A DNA stretch of 5,715 bases from Aquificaceae bacterium UBA2488 (GCA_002341805.1 DDOS01000109.1:35464-41178), one strand, 5' to 3'; counted from the stretch's first letter, positions 1 through 5,715 are shown. The notes: generated by a model from the sequence alone, not told the origin. Translations and numbers: made by a program.

Positions 1-407
1 CAAAGACTCGCCGCTTCTATGGTTACATTTGGCCTTGATTCATAAACTATAAATATCACTCCAAGGGGCACTCTCATTTTACCTATTTTAAGACCATTAT
101 CCACTCGCCACATAGATGTTATCTCGCCCACAGGGTCAGGTAGTTTTGCCACATCCTCTAACACTTTCACCATAGATTTTATCTGCTTTTCCCCTACTTT
201 CAATCTATCTATCATGGCATTTGATAGATTTATAGACTTTGCATATTCTATATCTTTTCGATTGGCTTGCTCTATATGGTCTTTTCTTTCTTTTCAAAGC
301 TCAGATATCCTTAATAATACTTTATTTTTTGTCTGTGGTTTCAGCAAAGACAATCCTGGCAAAACCGCTTTTGCTCTTTCGGCTAACCCTATAGCATACT
401 CTCTCAT
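1..407 (-). pseudogene. proA: proA (gamma-glutamyl phosphate reductase), 5' part, interrupted by in-frame TGA
   Basis: ProA reduces gamma-glutamyl phosphate to glutamate semialdehyde with NADPH, the second step of proline synthesis, in the cytosol. The frame starts at ATG 407-405 (MREYAIGLAERAKAVL, a typical ProA N-terminus) and gives 135 codons before leaving the window. The catalytic Cys region lies outside. Conserved ProA stretches follow in order: LLRISEL (31-37), a linker with QANRKDIEYA (47-56), MIDRLKVGEK (65-74), LPDPVGEI (89-96), GLKIGKMRVPLG (105-116) and YESRPNVT (122-129). Codon 38 is TGA (296-294). Reading frame and family similarity continue unchanged past it, so this is a single-codon lesion and not a wrong frame. 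It may be a nonsense mutation, a sequencing error or readthrough; restart at ATG 215 would lose the N-terminal 64 residues. The gene begins 20 bp after hipB. Family identity is firm; functional state is unknown. Confidence 0.88.
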
Positions 408-413
408 ACTTTT

Positions 414-443
414 ATTTTAACAAATATTTACTCTTCATCACAA
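414..443 (-). promoter_or_regulatory. Candidate proA promoter, -10 box 6 nt from the ATG
   Basis: On the minus strand TTGTGA (443-438, 4 of 6 matches to TTGACA) is followed after 18 nt by TAAAAT (419-414). The proA ATG begins 6 nt further on at 407. A start site 7 nt after the -10 box would fall on the A of the ATG, giving a leaderless mRNA. No Shine-Dalgarno sequence is present between hipB and proA. The -35 lies in the end of hipB. This is inference from sequence only, in AT-rich DNA. Confidence 0.4.
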
Positions 444-670
444 AAAAGTGAATATCTCTCAAAAGGATTCCACTTTGATAGTTTTATCTCATATCCAAGA
501 GTCCTGACCAAAGCCCACATTTTGGCATAAGATAAGGAGGCAATCCTCCCTTTTTCTATTTGTATTATCGTCTGTCTACTTAATCCTATCTTATCTGCCA
601 AATCCTTTTGGGTTAGCTTAAGTTCTTTTCTTCTTTTTCTTACAAAAGCCCCAAACTCTTCAGGATTCAT
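428..670 (-). CDS. hipB: HipB-like XRE-family antitoxin/repressor
   Basis: A small DNA-binding protein of 80 residues, expected to neutralise the adjacent HipA-like kinase and repress the pair. Residues about 6-60 form an HTH_3/XRE domain, with the helix-turn-helix near 19-42 (LTQKDLADKIGLSRQTIIQI followed by EKGR). The tail after residue 62 (KWNPFERYSLFCDEE) is polar and contains a Trp; in E. coli HipB a C-terminal Trp is important, and whether this one is equivalent is unknown. ATG 670-668 is chosen because it overlaps the hipA stop as ATGA and has GAAGAGG (684-678) 7 nt upstream. An upstream TTG at 688 is possible but adds only six residues and would place the ribosome site inside the coding part. 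The gene follows hipA, the reverse of E. coli hipBA. Confidence 0.85.
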   Translation of the reverse strand: MNPEEFGAFVRKRRKELKLTQKDLADKIGLSRQTIIQIEKGRIASLSYAKMWALVRTLGYEIKLSKWNPFERYSLFCDEE

Positions 671-1806
671 GCTATAGCCTCTTCCCAAATATCGATCATT
701 CTTTTGGCAACCTCTTCAAAAGCCTTATGCTCTTTTATATAGTTTTTTAAATAATCAATACCCCAAGATACACCCTCTTTAACCTCTTGATATATATAAG
801 TAGCCTCATTGGACGCTAACAAACATTGTTCGATGCCAAAGTTTATTAAATCTTTTTTATCAAACCACACTTTTTTGTTATGCATATTCAAAGCAGGCTT
901 ATCATCTTTTATATATACATTTGTGCATACTATATCATAAGCAGGGGAAAGTTTTATGCTTTTCATATCAAGATCATACATCAAACCAAAATTTTTTGTA
1001 TGGGCGTCTCCATTTCTAATAAGATAATCTAACACTAAAAGCTTAAAAAATTTTTTTAGCTCTTCATAGGGTTCTGTGGTGTATTTTTGTATAGCCTTTG
1101 CTATTTGCTCGTATGACCCATCGTATTTATTAAACCTTGTTTTGGATAGCAAAACCCCTATCTCTTCAAATCCCATATTGGTGTCAAATCTTTTTACTAT
1201 CAAAAATCTTTTGTTTTTAGACAACATAATATCTGGTATCTCTAAACCTATATGCTTTGCTATATTCATACATATATATTCATTTTCTGTTAAAAATGGA
1301 AACTCATCTCCATGGGTTTTTACTATATATTCTTTTGTGGAAACTTGAAGTTTGTCCTTCACCAGCACTATAGTTTTAGGATGAACTCCCGATAAAGCGT
1401 TTTTATTTAAAAACATGTATAAGAGCTTTTTAAAAACATCAAAACTATCATTTTCTAATATAAAATCTAAATCTATGGGCTCTTCGGCATGCTTTGCGTT
1501 ATCAAACCTTATTCTGCCCTCTATACCCTTAGTCAAGTAAGAAAATATAATAAAATCATCTATAACACCCTCTTTTTTATGGATTAAAGATTTAAATATT
1601 TCAAATAAATACCCTTCTGGAATAAACATATCAAAAAACGGATGAAGATTTGATGTAGATATATAAACTCTCTCGGTACTTGGCATACTAAGGGATATAC
1701 TATCTTCTAAAGGTATGCCCTCTTCATATTCAAATACATACTTTTGGGGATTTGAGTTAAATAGCTTACCTATTTGATTATTTTTTTTAAAAGCAAAAAT
1801 GTTCAT
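667..1806 (-). CDS. hipA: HipA-like serine/threonine kinase toxin
   Basis: HipA-family toxins are cytosolic Ser/Thr kinases; E. coli HipA phosphorylates glutamyl-tRNA synthetase and induces dormancy. The target here is unknown. From ATG 1806 the protein has 379 residues (E. coli HipA about 440). Residues about 1-80 match the HipA N-terminal subdomain (IGKLF, then FFDMFIPEG). The kinase part has the G-loop LSGVHPK (138-144), YIVK (160-163) as ATP-binding Lys, the family VKRFD motif (204-208), catalytic loop RNGDAHTKNFG (264-274; D267 and N272) and PAYD (288-291; D291 as metal ligand). All core catalytic residues are present, so the kinase looks active. The residue aligned with E. coli Ser150 appears to be Ala137. 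ATG 1818 overlaps the -10 box and TTG 1845 overlaps the -35 box, so ATG 1806 is preferred. It overlaps hipB by 4 bp. Confidence 0.9.
   Translation of the reverse strand: MNIFAFKKNNQIGKLFNSNPQKYVFEYEEGIPLEDSISLSMPSTERVYISTSNLHPFFDMFIPEGYLFEIFKSLIHKKEGVIDDFIIFSYLTKGIEGRIRFDNAKHAEEPIDLDFILENDSFDVFKKLLYMFLNKNALSGVHPKTIVLVKDKLQVSTKEYIVKTHGDEFPFLTENEYICMNIAKHIGLEIPDIMLSKNKRFLIVKRFDTNMGFEEIGVLLSKTRFNKYDGSYEQIAKAIQKYTTEPYEELKKFFKLLVLDYLIRNGDAHTKNFGLMYDLDMKSIKLSPAYDIVCTNVYIKDDKPALNMHNKKVWFDKKDLINFGIEQCLLASNEATYIYQEVKEGVSWGIDYLKNYIKEHKAFEEVAKRMIDIWEEAIA
678..684 (-). promoter_or_regulatory. Shine-Dalgarno sequence of hipB, inside hipA
   Basis: GAAGAGG on the minus strand, 7 nt before ATG 670, lies within the last codons of hipA. 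It selects the ATG over the upstream TTG and supports coupled translation of hipB with hipA. It is the clearest ribosome binding site among the gene starts in the window. Confidence 0.65.
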
Positions 1807-1811
1807 ATTAT

Positions 1812-1845
1812 TTAACATTTTAAGGCTTTTAATAGAAAATGTCAA
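1812..1845. promoter_or_regulatory. Inverted repeat over the hip promoter, candidate HipB operator
   Basis: Plus-strand arms TTAACATTTT (1812-1821) and AAAATGTCAA (1836-1845) pair at 9 of 10 positions around a 14-nt centre. One arm covers the -35 hexamer and the other overlaps the -10 hexamer, so a dimer bound here would block RNA polymerase. HipB-type regulators bind inverted repeats at their own promoter. The sequence differs from the E. coli TATCC-N8-GGATA operator, so the assignment to HipB is inferred from position. Confidence 0.55.
1817..1845 (-). promoter_or_regulatory. hipA promoter, near-consensus sigma-70 type
   Basis: On the minus strand TTGACA (1845-1840, perfect) is followed after 17 nt by TAAAAT (1822-1817, 5 of 6). 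Expected transcription start is at about 1810-1809, only 3-4 nt before ATG 1806. This is the best promoter in the window and rules out the upstream TTG and ATG as starts for transcripts from it. Confidence 0.72.
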
Positions 1846-1913
1846 GTAAAATATACATAAATTGCATTGAGAAAATTTAAAGAATTACAAGTCCCAGTTA
1901 CATGAGGTATAAT

Positions 1914-3122
1914 TTAATACTTTTCTTTTATTAGATAAACCTTGTCTTTCTCTCTTACTTTTTCTATGACTTTTAATCCTACTATCATGCCTTTTTGAGC
2001 TTGTTCTATCTTTTGTTTTTCTATCTCCATGGACTCTACTTTTTGTCTTACAAGGCCTGTGGTTTTTCCTATGATATGAATTATATCTCCTATCTTCAAC
2101 GATTCTGCCATTATATTTATCTCTGCCACAGAGGCTTTTGGATAATATTTAATCACCTCTCCTACAAAAATCTTTTCTTCTTTGGCTATGGATGCATTTA
2201 TACCAAAAGAAGCCTCTCCAAAGTAAAACCCACCATCCCACTCTCTATGATAAACCCTTTGGAGCATATCAATAAGATCACTATAACCCTTTTTATCCCA
2301 TTCGGCATTTAGTATACGATCTTTTGCCTCTTTATAAGCTTTTGTTGTAAAATACACATAATCTGGGTTTTTATTGCGGCCCTCTATCTTCCAAGCATCC
2401 GCCCACATAAGCTGATCCACAAAGTTTATCGTTAGCAAATCCTTGGCAGACATAACATAATCAGAGCCAAGATAATACTCTGTTCCAGAGTTCTTGGAAA
2501 TCACTTTTACATCAAACTCATGCCTACACACTTGAAAACATTCACCCCGATTGCCAGATTTTTGATAAACTTCATGGGACAAAAAACATCTTCCAGAGAC
2601 CGCCATACACATAGACCCATGCACAAACACTTCTATCTCAAGTCCTGTTTTTTGCTTTAGGCTTTTAAGAGTATCCAAACTAAGCTCTTTGGCAGGTACT
2701 ATTCTCTTTATACCAAGATTTTTATAAAAGCTTGCAGACAAGGAGTTTGAAACAGAAGCCATCGTAGAAAGATGAGTTTCTAACCCTCTTTGAATAGCTC
2801 CTGTTATTACAGCCATATCCCAAGCTATCACCGCATCCACTTTTATATCTGATAGAAAATCAAGAGCCTCTTCCACATAAGGAATATCCTCTTCAAAGAC
2901 TAAGGAGTTTATGGCAATGTATTGTCTTATATTATGGTCTTTTGTAATTTTTCTAATCTCTTTTATATCTTCTTTACTAAACCCACTTTTGCCTGCTCTT
3001 TGGTTTAGTCTATCAAAACCCATATAAACCGCATCAGCACCAGCTTTTATGGCACTAAAAAGCCCTTCAAAATGCCCAACAGGTGACAATATCTCTGGTG
3101 TTTTCATATAGGTATTATACAT
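1914..3122 (-). CDS. Peptidase U32 family protein, TrhP/YegQ type (probable RNA hydroxylation)
   Basis: U32 proteins of the TrhP/RlhA group carry an Fe-S cluster and hydroxylate RNA; TrhP makes 5-hydroxyuridine at tRNA position 34. Earlier annotations call them collagenase-like peptidases. The product has 402 residues from ATG 3122 (E. coli TrhP is about 450). The N-terminal barrel start PEILSPVG and GADAVYMG (28-35) are typical. The U32 signature E-x-F-x-x-G-S-M-C-x4-G-x-C-x-L-S is at 164-182, then SGNRGECFQVCR (189-200). Cysteines 172, 179, 195 and 199 are likely cluster ligands. KIEGR (245-249) follows, and from about 317 a beta-rich C-terminal U32 domain. The ATG at 3122 overlaps the transducer stop as TAATG. 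An ATG at 3107 gives MKTPEILSPVGH, a better fit to the family N-terminus, so that start is equally possible. TrhP versus another U32 subgroup is not certain. Confidence 0.88.
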   Translation of the reverse strand: MYNTYMKTPEILSPVGHFEGLFSAIKAGADAVYMGFDRLNQRAGKSGFSKEDIKEIRKITKDHNIRQYIAINSLVFEEDIPYVEEALDFLSDIKVDAVIAWDMAVITGAIQRGLETHLSTMASVSNSLSASFYKNLGIKRIVPAKELSLDTLKSLKQKTGLEIEVFVHGSMCMAVSGRCFLSHEVYQKSGNRGECFQVCRHEFDVKVISKNSGTEYYLGSDYVMSAKDLLTINFVDQLMWADAWKIEGRNKNPDYVYFTTKAYKEAKDRILNAEWDKKGYSDLIDMLQRVYHREWDGGFYFGEASFGINASIAKEEKIFVGEVIKYYPKASVAEINIMAESLKIGDIIHIIGKTTGLVRQKVESMEIEKQKIEQAQKGMIVGLKVIEKVREKDKVYLIKEKY

Positions 3123-3144
3123 TAAGAGAATGCTAAAATATCAA
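3114..3144 (-). promoter_or_regulatory. Candidate promoter for the U32 gene inside its 5' end
   Basis: On the minus strand TTGATA (3144-3139, 5 of 6) is followed after 19 nt by a perfect TATAAT (3119-3114), with ATG 3107 only 6 nt beyond. A start 7 nt after the -10 falls on the A of that ATG. The spacer is longer than the usual 17 nt, so strength is doubtful. No Shine-Dalgarno sequence precedes either candidate ATG. Confidence 0.35.
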
Positions 3145-4642
3145 GCAATATGTATCCTCTGTTTATGGCTTTTGTGGCGATATTAAAAAGTCTTGTGGGT
3201 TGTATATCCACTCTATTTTTACTAATTTGTGTTTTTACGGTGTTTATGTAGATATTTACAGAATCTTCAAACTCTTTTAATATACTTGATATATTTATGT
3301 CAGAATCTTTTTTGTAAGAAGATATCATGTTAAAGTCTTTTGATATGAGTTGCCAACCATTTTCTATGTTTGAAATCAAATCCACGATAGGTTTTTTAGA
3401 ATCTTCAGAGATTATACCATCATCATTTATTGCATAAGAAACAGCGGCCACAGACCTTGCTCTTAGCCTTCCAAGTTGCTCTAACATATAAGGCAGATGC
3501 TCAAATACAAAAGAGGATATAGGCTCTTGTATATCTGTTTTTAGTTTTAGGGCTTTTAATACATTTAAAAATACTTCAATAAGATTTGTATGAAATTCAT
3601 AGCTATCTTTTACGGTTGTGTTTATCTCGTTTGCCACAAAGCTTCCCCATTTTTCTTTATATATTTTTATATTATCTATATCTGATGTTTCTAAAAGCCT
3701 GAAAATTCTTCCTATTTCATATTCGGTGGTTTTTAACACTACCTCCACGGACTTATCACCGTTTAGATAAGCACTAAGAGCACCTCTATGGATCTGTAAA
3801 TATCTTATAATATCTATAATCTCTCTTAATATGTTATAAACCCCAAGGGTATGGGTTTTAAACTTTTCCATCTTTGATTTTGTGGATATTACCGAATCTC
3901 CCAATGTGGAGATAGAGCCAAATATCTCCTCTGTGGATTTTAACACATGATTAGCAACATCCTTTATATCGAGTATGCTATTAGATATAGAGCTCATAGC
4001 AGCAGATTGCTCTTCTATGGCAGTGGATATTTGCTCTGATGCATCTTCTAACTTTTCAGAACCGTTTTTTATACTGCCGTAATAATCTTTTAACTTCATT
4101 GCAGAATCAAAGGTGTTTTTAATGGACAAAGATACTTCTTTTATTATGTTAGATATCTGAGCTGAATTTTTCTGGGTTTTTTCTGCAAGTTTTCTCACCT
4201 CATCCGCCACCACTGCAAAACCTCTACCAGATTCTCCTGCACGAGCAGCTTCAATAGCAGCGTTTAAAGCAAGCATATTAGTTTGCTCTGATATAGAAGA
4301 GATAGTTTGTGTTATAATCACTATGTTTTCGTTTAAATCTTTCATATATTCTATGGCCTTTATGGTAACATCCAAAACATTTTGTCCGTCTAATACAGAA
4401 GCTTTTAGATTTTGAGCCACATAGCTTAAATCTTTGGTATTTTGAGCTATAGAAGATATTGTCATGGATATTTCTTCTATACCACTTGCCATGGCTTGGA
4501 GTTGATTGCTAAGGTTTACATTCTCCACTTTTATACTGGCACTTGCATATGTAAGCTCTTCTACATTCATGGATAACTTTCTCAAATTTTCCACTGCCAT
4601 TGATATTAGGCTTTTAAAAGCTAAAATATATAGAAAGAGCAA
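3122..4642 (-). CDS. Methyl-accepting chemotaxis protein with C-terminal NIT-like helical domain
   Basis: MCPs control the CheA kinase and so the flagellar motor or another output. Numbering is from TTG 4642, the first usable codon of the 506-codon frame. Residues 1-14 are the end of a membrane helix. Residues about 25-260 form the signalling hairpin, with tip [20 protein letters not shown] (117-136), then [16 protein letters not shown]. Paired IEE motifs (55-57 and 209-211) sit at similar distances from the turn near E131, a pattern of methylation helices. No HAMP domain is evident. Residues about 268-500 are a second all-helical domain with [16 protein letters not shown] (281-296) and [13 protein letters not shown] (383-395), resembling nitrate/nitrite-sensing (NIT) type bundles. 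The membrane part is in the overlapping frame at 4814-4614. If instead translated separately, ATG 4600 would give a soluble 492-residue protein, without a good ribosome site. Confidence 0.87.
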   Translation of the reverse strand: MLFLYILAFKSLISMAVENLRKLSMNVEELTYASASIKVENVNLSNQLQAMASGIEEISMTISSIAQNTKDLSYVAQNLKASVLDGQNVLDVTIKAIEYMKDLNENIVIITQTISSISEQTNMLALNAAIEAARAGESGRGFAVVADEVRKLAEKTQKNSAQISNIIKEVSLSIKNTFDSAMKLKDYYGSIKNGSEKLEDASEQISTAIEEQSAAMSSISNSILDIKDVANHVLKSTEEIFGSISTLGDSVISTKSKMEKFKTHTLGVYNILREIIDIIRYLQIHRGALSAYLNGDKSVEVVLKTTEYEIGRIFRLLETSDIDNIKIYKEKWGSFVANEINTTVKDSYEFHTNLIEVFLNVLKALKLKTDIQEPISSFVFEHLPYMLEQLGRLRARSVAAVSYAINDDGIISEDSKKPIVDLISNIENGWQLISKDFNMISSYKKDSDINISSILKEFEDSVNIYINTVKTQISKNRVDIQPTRLFNIATKAINRGYILLDILAFS

Positions 4643-4814
4643 AATAGTTTAATACCACAATACCAATTATGGTAAAAATTCTCTCGGTTAAGCTTTTTTC
4701 AAAGATAATCAATAAAACTCCAAGTAGTGTAAAAGCCCCAAATATAAAACTGAGCCTCCAAAAATAGCTAAGCCTTGACAATATAAAACTTGCTGGCTTG
4801 AGAACATTCATCAT
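4614..4814 (-). CDS. N-terminal two-helix membrane segment of the chemotaxis transducer (split frame)
   Basis: A 66-residue frame starting at ATG 4814. It begins [17 protein letters not shown], like the short cytoplasmic lead of a group of MCPs that start with a PA...LSY/LRY segment before the first membrane helix. Helix 1 is at about 21-38 and helix 2 from about 45, separated by only a few polar residues (EKSLTER), so there is no room for a periplasmic sensor. It overlaps the MCP frame by 29 bp. Moving one base within TTTT (4644-4641) or CTTT (4637-4634) fuses them into a 563-residue protein in which helix 2 runs smoothly through [14 protein letters not shown]. Thus this is most likely the transducer's own N-terminus. 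It could be a true frameshift, a base-calling error or a separate small protein. Confidence 0.68.
   Translation of the reverse strand: MMNVLKPASFILSRLSYFWRLSFIFGAFTLLGVLLIIFEKSLTERIFTIIGIVVLNYFALSIYFSF
4634..4644 (-). other. Probable frameshift point joining the two transducer frames
   Basis: Skipping one base here moves translation from the membrane frame into the MCP frame. The two candidate positions are the run TTTT (4644-4641) and CTTT (4637-4634). The MCP frame is closed by TAA just upstream, at about 4651-4649, so the crossover must lie between there and the membrane-frame stop at 4616-4614. Confidence 0.5.
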
Positions 4815-4821
4815 AAAGCTT

Positions 4822-4827
4822 ATTATA
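4822..4827 (-). promoter_or_regulatory. -10 box of the transducer promoter, 7 nt from the ATG
   Basis: A perfect TATAAT on the minus strand lies 7 nt before ATG 4814, predicting a transcript that starts at about 4815. No good -35 is seen: the best is TAGATT (4851-4846, 3 of 6, 18-nt spacer). No Shine-Dalgarno sequence lies between the box and the ATG. The rest of the 136-bp gap (4815-4950) holds the two inverted repeats listed separately. Confidence 0.42.
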
Positions 4828-4899
4828 ATATAAAACCTAATTCCAAATCTAAGTTTAACACTTTATGCGGGACCACCTTTTTAATCGTATAAATCTTTA

Positions 4900-4928
4900 A
4901 ATGTGTTATAAGTTATAATTTACACATT
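4900..4928. repeat. Inverted repeat AATGTGT...ACACATT
   Basis: Arms AATGTGT (4900-4906) and ACACATT (4922-4928) pair perfectly around 15 nt, which itself contains TTATA-AGT-TATAA (4906-4918). It could be an operator for the transducer promoter or an RNA hairpin at the end of the deacetylase transcript. No T-run follows, so it is not a classic terminator. Confidence 0.4.
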
Positions 4929-4930
4929 AG

Positions 4931-4954
4931 ATAAAATAGTCCCAAATATTTTAT
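4931..4954 (-). terminator. A/T-only hairpin across the deacetylase stop codon
   Basis: ATAAAATA (4931-4938) and TATTTTAT (4947-4954) form a perfect 8-bp inverted repeat with loop GTCCCAAA. One arm covers the stop codon at 4953-4951. The stem has no G-C pairs and no U-tract follows on the minus strand, so intrinsic termination would be weak. It is placed where a 3'-end structure is expected. Confidence 0.25.
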
Positions 4955-5715
4955 TTACCTCTATTTACCATATCATAAAGTCCTGTGGGGTAATATATGA
5001 TGTTTTTTAAAAATGTGAATATATCTTTTACGGCGGTGATTCTTCCTACATCAAACATATCCTGATGTGGGTAAACAGGTCTTTTTTTGGTGCTAAAGCC
5101 TATTTTGAATATCTTAGAAGCTTCTTTTTTTAGTGTTTCTGACATATCCCCAAAAGGATAGGCTATGGATATTACCTTTATACCAAGGTTTTTCTCAAGG
5201 CCTTCTTTTGAGGTTTTTAGCTCGTAAGAGACTCTTTTTTTGTAATCTTCTTCTGATTCAAACTCAAGTTTTAGGCTTTTAGTATAAACTTCTAAAAGAT
5301 TTTCTTTTGATGTTAAAAGCTCAAAAACATAATCTGGAACGATGGCTTTTGGATGGGATAAATCGCTTTTTGAAGGGTATATGGGAAGTCCTTCTTTAAG
5401 ACTGTTTTTATAAATTTCTGAAAGAGAATAATGATAATTTTTACCGTTATATATACCAATAGGCTTTTGCCCCACAAAGGTTTTAGAATGAACTATCCCA
5501 TGAGAACCTACATCAAACACATCAAGCATAGACCTTAACTCTTCAAAGCTCAAAAAATCATGAGATATACCTTTTTCAAAAAATTCTTTGTTGGCTTCAC
5601 CTGCTCCTATGGGTTTATAAAGCTCATCAAAAGATGCTTTTCCCTCCCAATAATCAAACAAAGTTTTTCGTTTTATAGGCTTTTCTAAAATCCTTGAATA
5701 TATTGGAAATATGAT
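4951..5715 (-). CDS. Polysaccharide deacetylase-like protein (NodB family), 5' end outside window
   Basis: NodB-family enzymes (carbohydrate esterase 4) remove acetyl groups from sugar polymers using a divalent metal. The frame is open to the window edge, so 254 residues are visible and the N-terminal TFDDG-type motif would lie upstream. Visible residues include DVGSHGIVHSK (69-78), where H72 and H76 match the metal-binding H-x3-H, and AYPFGD (185-190), the third family motif, preceded by LKTSKEGLEKNLG (166-178). The segment VGRI (223-226) is typical near the end. The stretch between the histidines and the YPFG motif is about 110 residues, much longer than in small family members, and contains about 80 residues I do not recognise. 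A TTG at 5661 is an internal codon, not a start. Substrate is unknown; envelope or exopolysaccharide modification is likely. Confidence 0.8.
   Translation of the reverse strand: MIFPIYSRILEKPIKRKTLFDYWEGKASFDELYKPIGAGEANKEFFEKGISHDFLSFEELRSMLDVFDVGSHGIVHSKTFVGQKPIGIYNGKNYHYSLSEIYKNSLKEGLPIYPSKSDLSHPKAIVPDYVFELLTSKENLLEVYTKSLKLEFESEEDYKKRVSYELKTSKEGLEKNLGIKVISIAYPFGDMSETLKKEASKIFKIGFSTKKRPVYPHQDMFDVGRITAVKDIFTFLKNIIYYPTGLYDMVNRGK

Noticed and set aside
294..300. CTT TGA in proA as an RF2-like programmed +1 frameshift or a selenocysteine codon
   Set aside because: A +1 shift enters a frame that closes within a few codons, while the ProA frame continues in frame zero. The position is not catalytic, no SECIS-like hairpin is evident, and Sec is not expected in ProA.
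214..420. Plus-strand open frame of 68 codons
   Set aside because: It lies antisense to proA, has no family resemblance and mirrors minus-strand codon structure.
1076..1348. Plus-strand open frame of 90 codons
   Set aside because: It is the antisense shadow of hipA, whose catalytic motifs are on the other strand.
1890..1896. TGGGACT on the minus strand, repeated at 4944-4938, in both cases just after a gene end
   Set aside because: A 7-mer found twice with different surroundings is too little to support a shared element.
1846..1913. Terminator between the U32 gene and hipA
   Set aside because: I found no stem with a following T-run; only AT-rich sequence and scattered partial repeats.
1995..2312. 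Plus-strand open frame of 105 codons
   Set aside because: It is the antisense shadow of the U32 gene; the product is a low-complexity Tyr/Phe-rich sequence.
1..5715. CRISPR array, tRNA or rRNA gene, insertion sequence
   Set aside because: No regularly spaced repeats, no cloverleaf-like sequence and no transposase or terminal repeats were seen.

Overview
The window is AT-rich (about one third G+C by eye) and every gene I can support lies on the minus strand, so it reads from high to low coordinates. Heavy use of ATA for Ile and AGA for Arg, Lys/Glu/Ile-rich proteins and tight packing suggest a thermophilic Aquificota-type bacterium such as Hydrogenobaculum or Sulfurihydrogenibium. A low-GC Campylobacterota is the main alternative. 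The assignment is an inference from composition and style only.

Layout in transcription order. (1) 5715-4951: the 3' part of a polysaccharide-deacetylase-like (NodB family) gene whose start is outside the window. (2) 4950-4815: a 136-bp gap with two adjacent inverted repeats and a perfect TATAAT box. (3) 4814-3122: a chemotaxis transducer split over two overlapping frames, a 66-residue membrane segment followed by a cytoplasmic MCP signalling hairpin. After the hairpin comes a C-terminal helical domain with an LQ..HRG motif that resembles NIT-type sensor domains, which normally sit in front of the signalling part. (4) 3122-1914: a peptidase U32 family protein of the TrhP/YegQ type with four Fe-S-type cysteines, joined to the transducer by a TAATG stop/start overlap. 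(5) 1913-1807: a gap holding a near-consensus promoter covered by an inverted repeat. (6) 1806-667 and 670-428: a HipA-like kinase and a HipB-like regulator in toxin-first order with an ATGA overlap. (7) 407-1: the first part of proA (gamma-glutamyl phosphate reductase), running off the window and broken by an in-frame TGA at codon 38.

The genes do not form one obvious pathway. The transducer and the U32 gene look like one transcription unit. The hip pair has its own promoter and probable operator, and could read through into proA 20 bp downstream.

Three things stand out. The transducer appears to have its sensor domain moved to the cytoplasmic C-terminus. proA is interrupted by a single stop codon with clean coding sequence on both sides. 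Four genes have a TATAAT or TAAAAT hexamer only 6-10 nt upstream of an ATG and no Shine-Dalgarno sequence, which would give leaderless or nearly leaderless mRNAs; the translationally coupled hipB does have a Shine-Dalgarno sequence.
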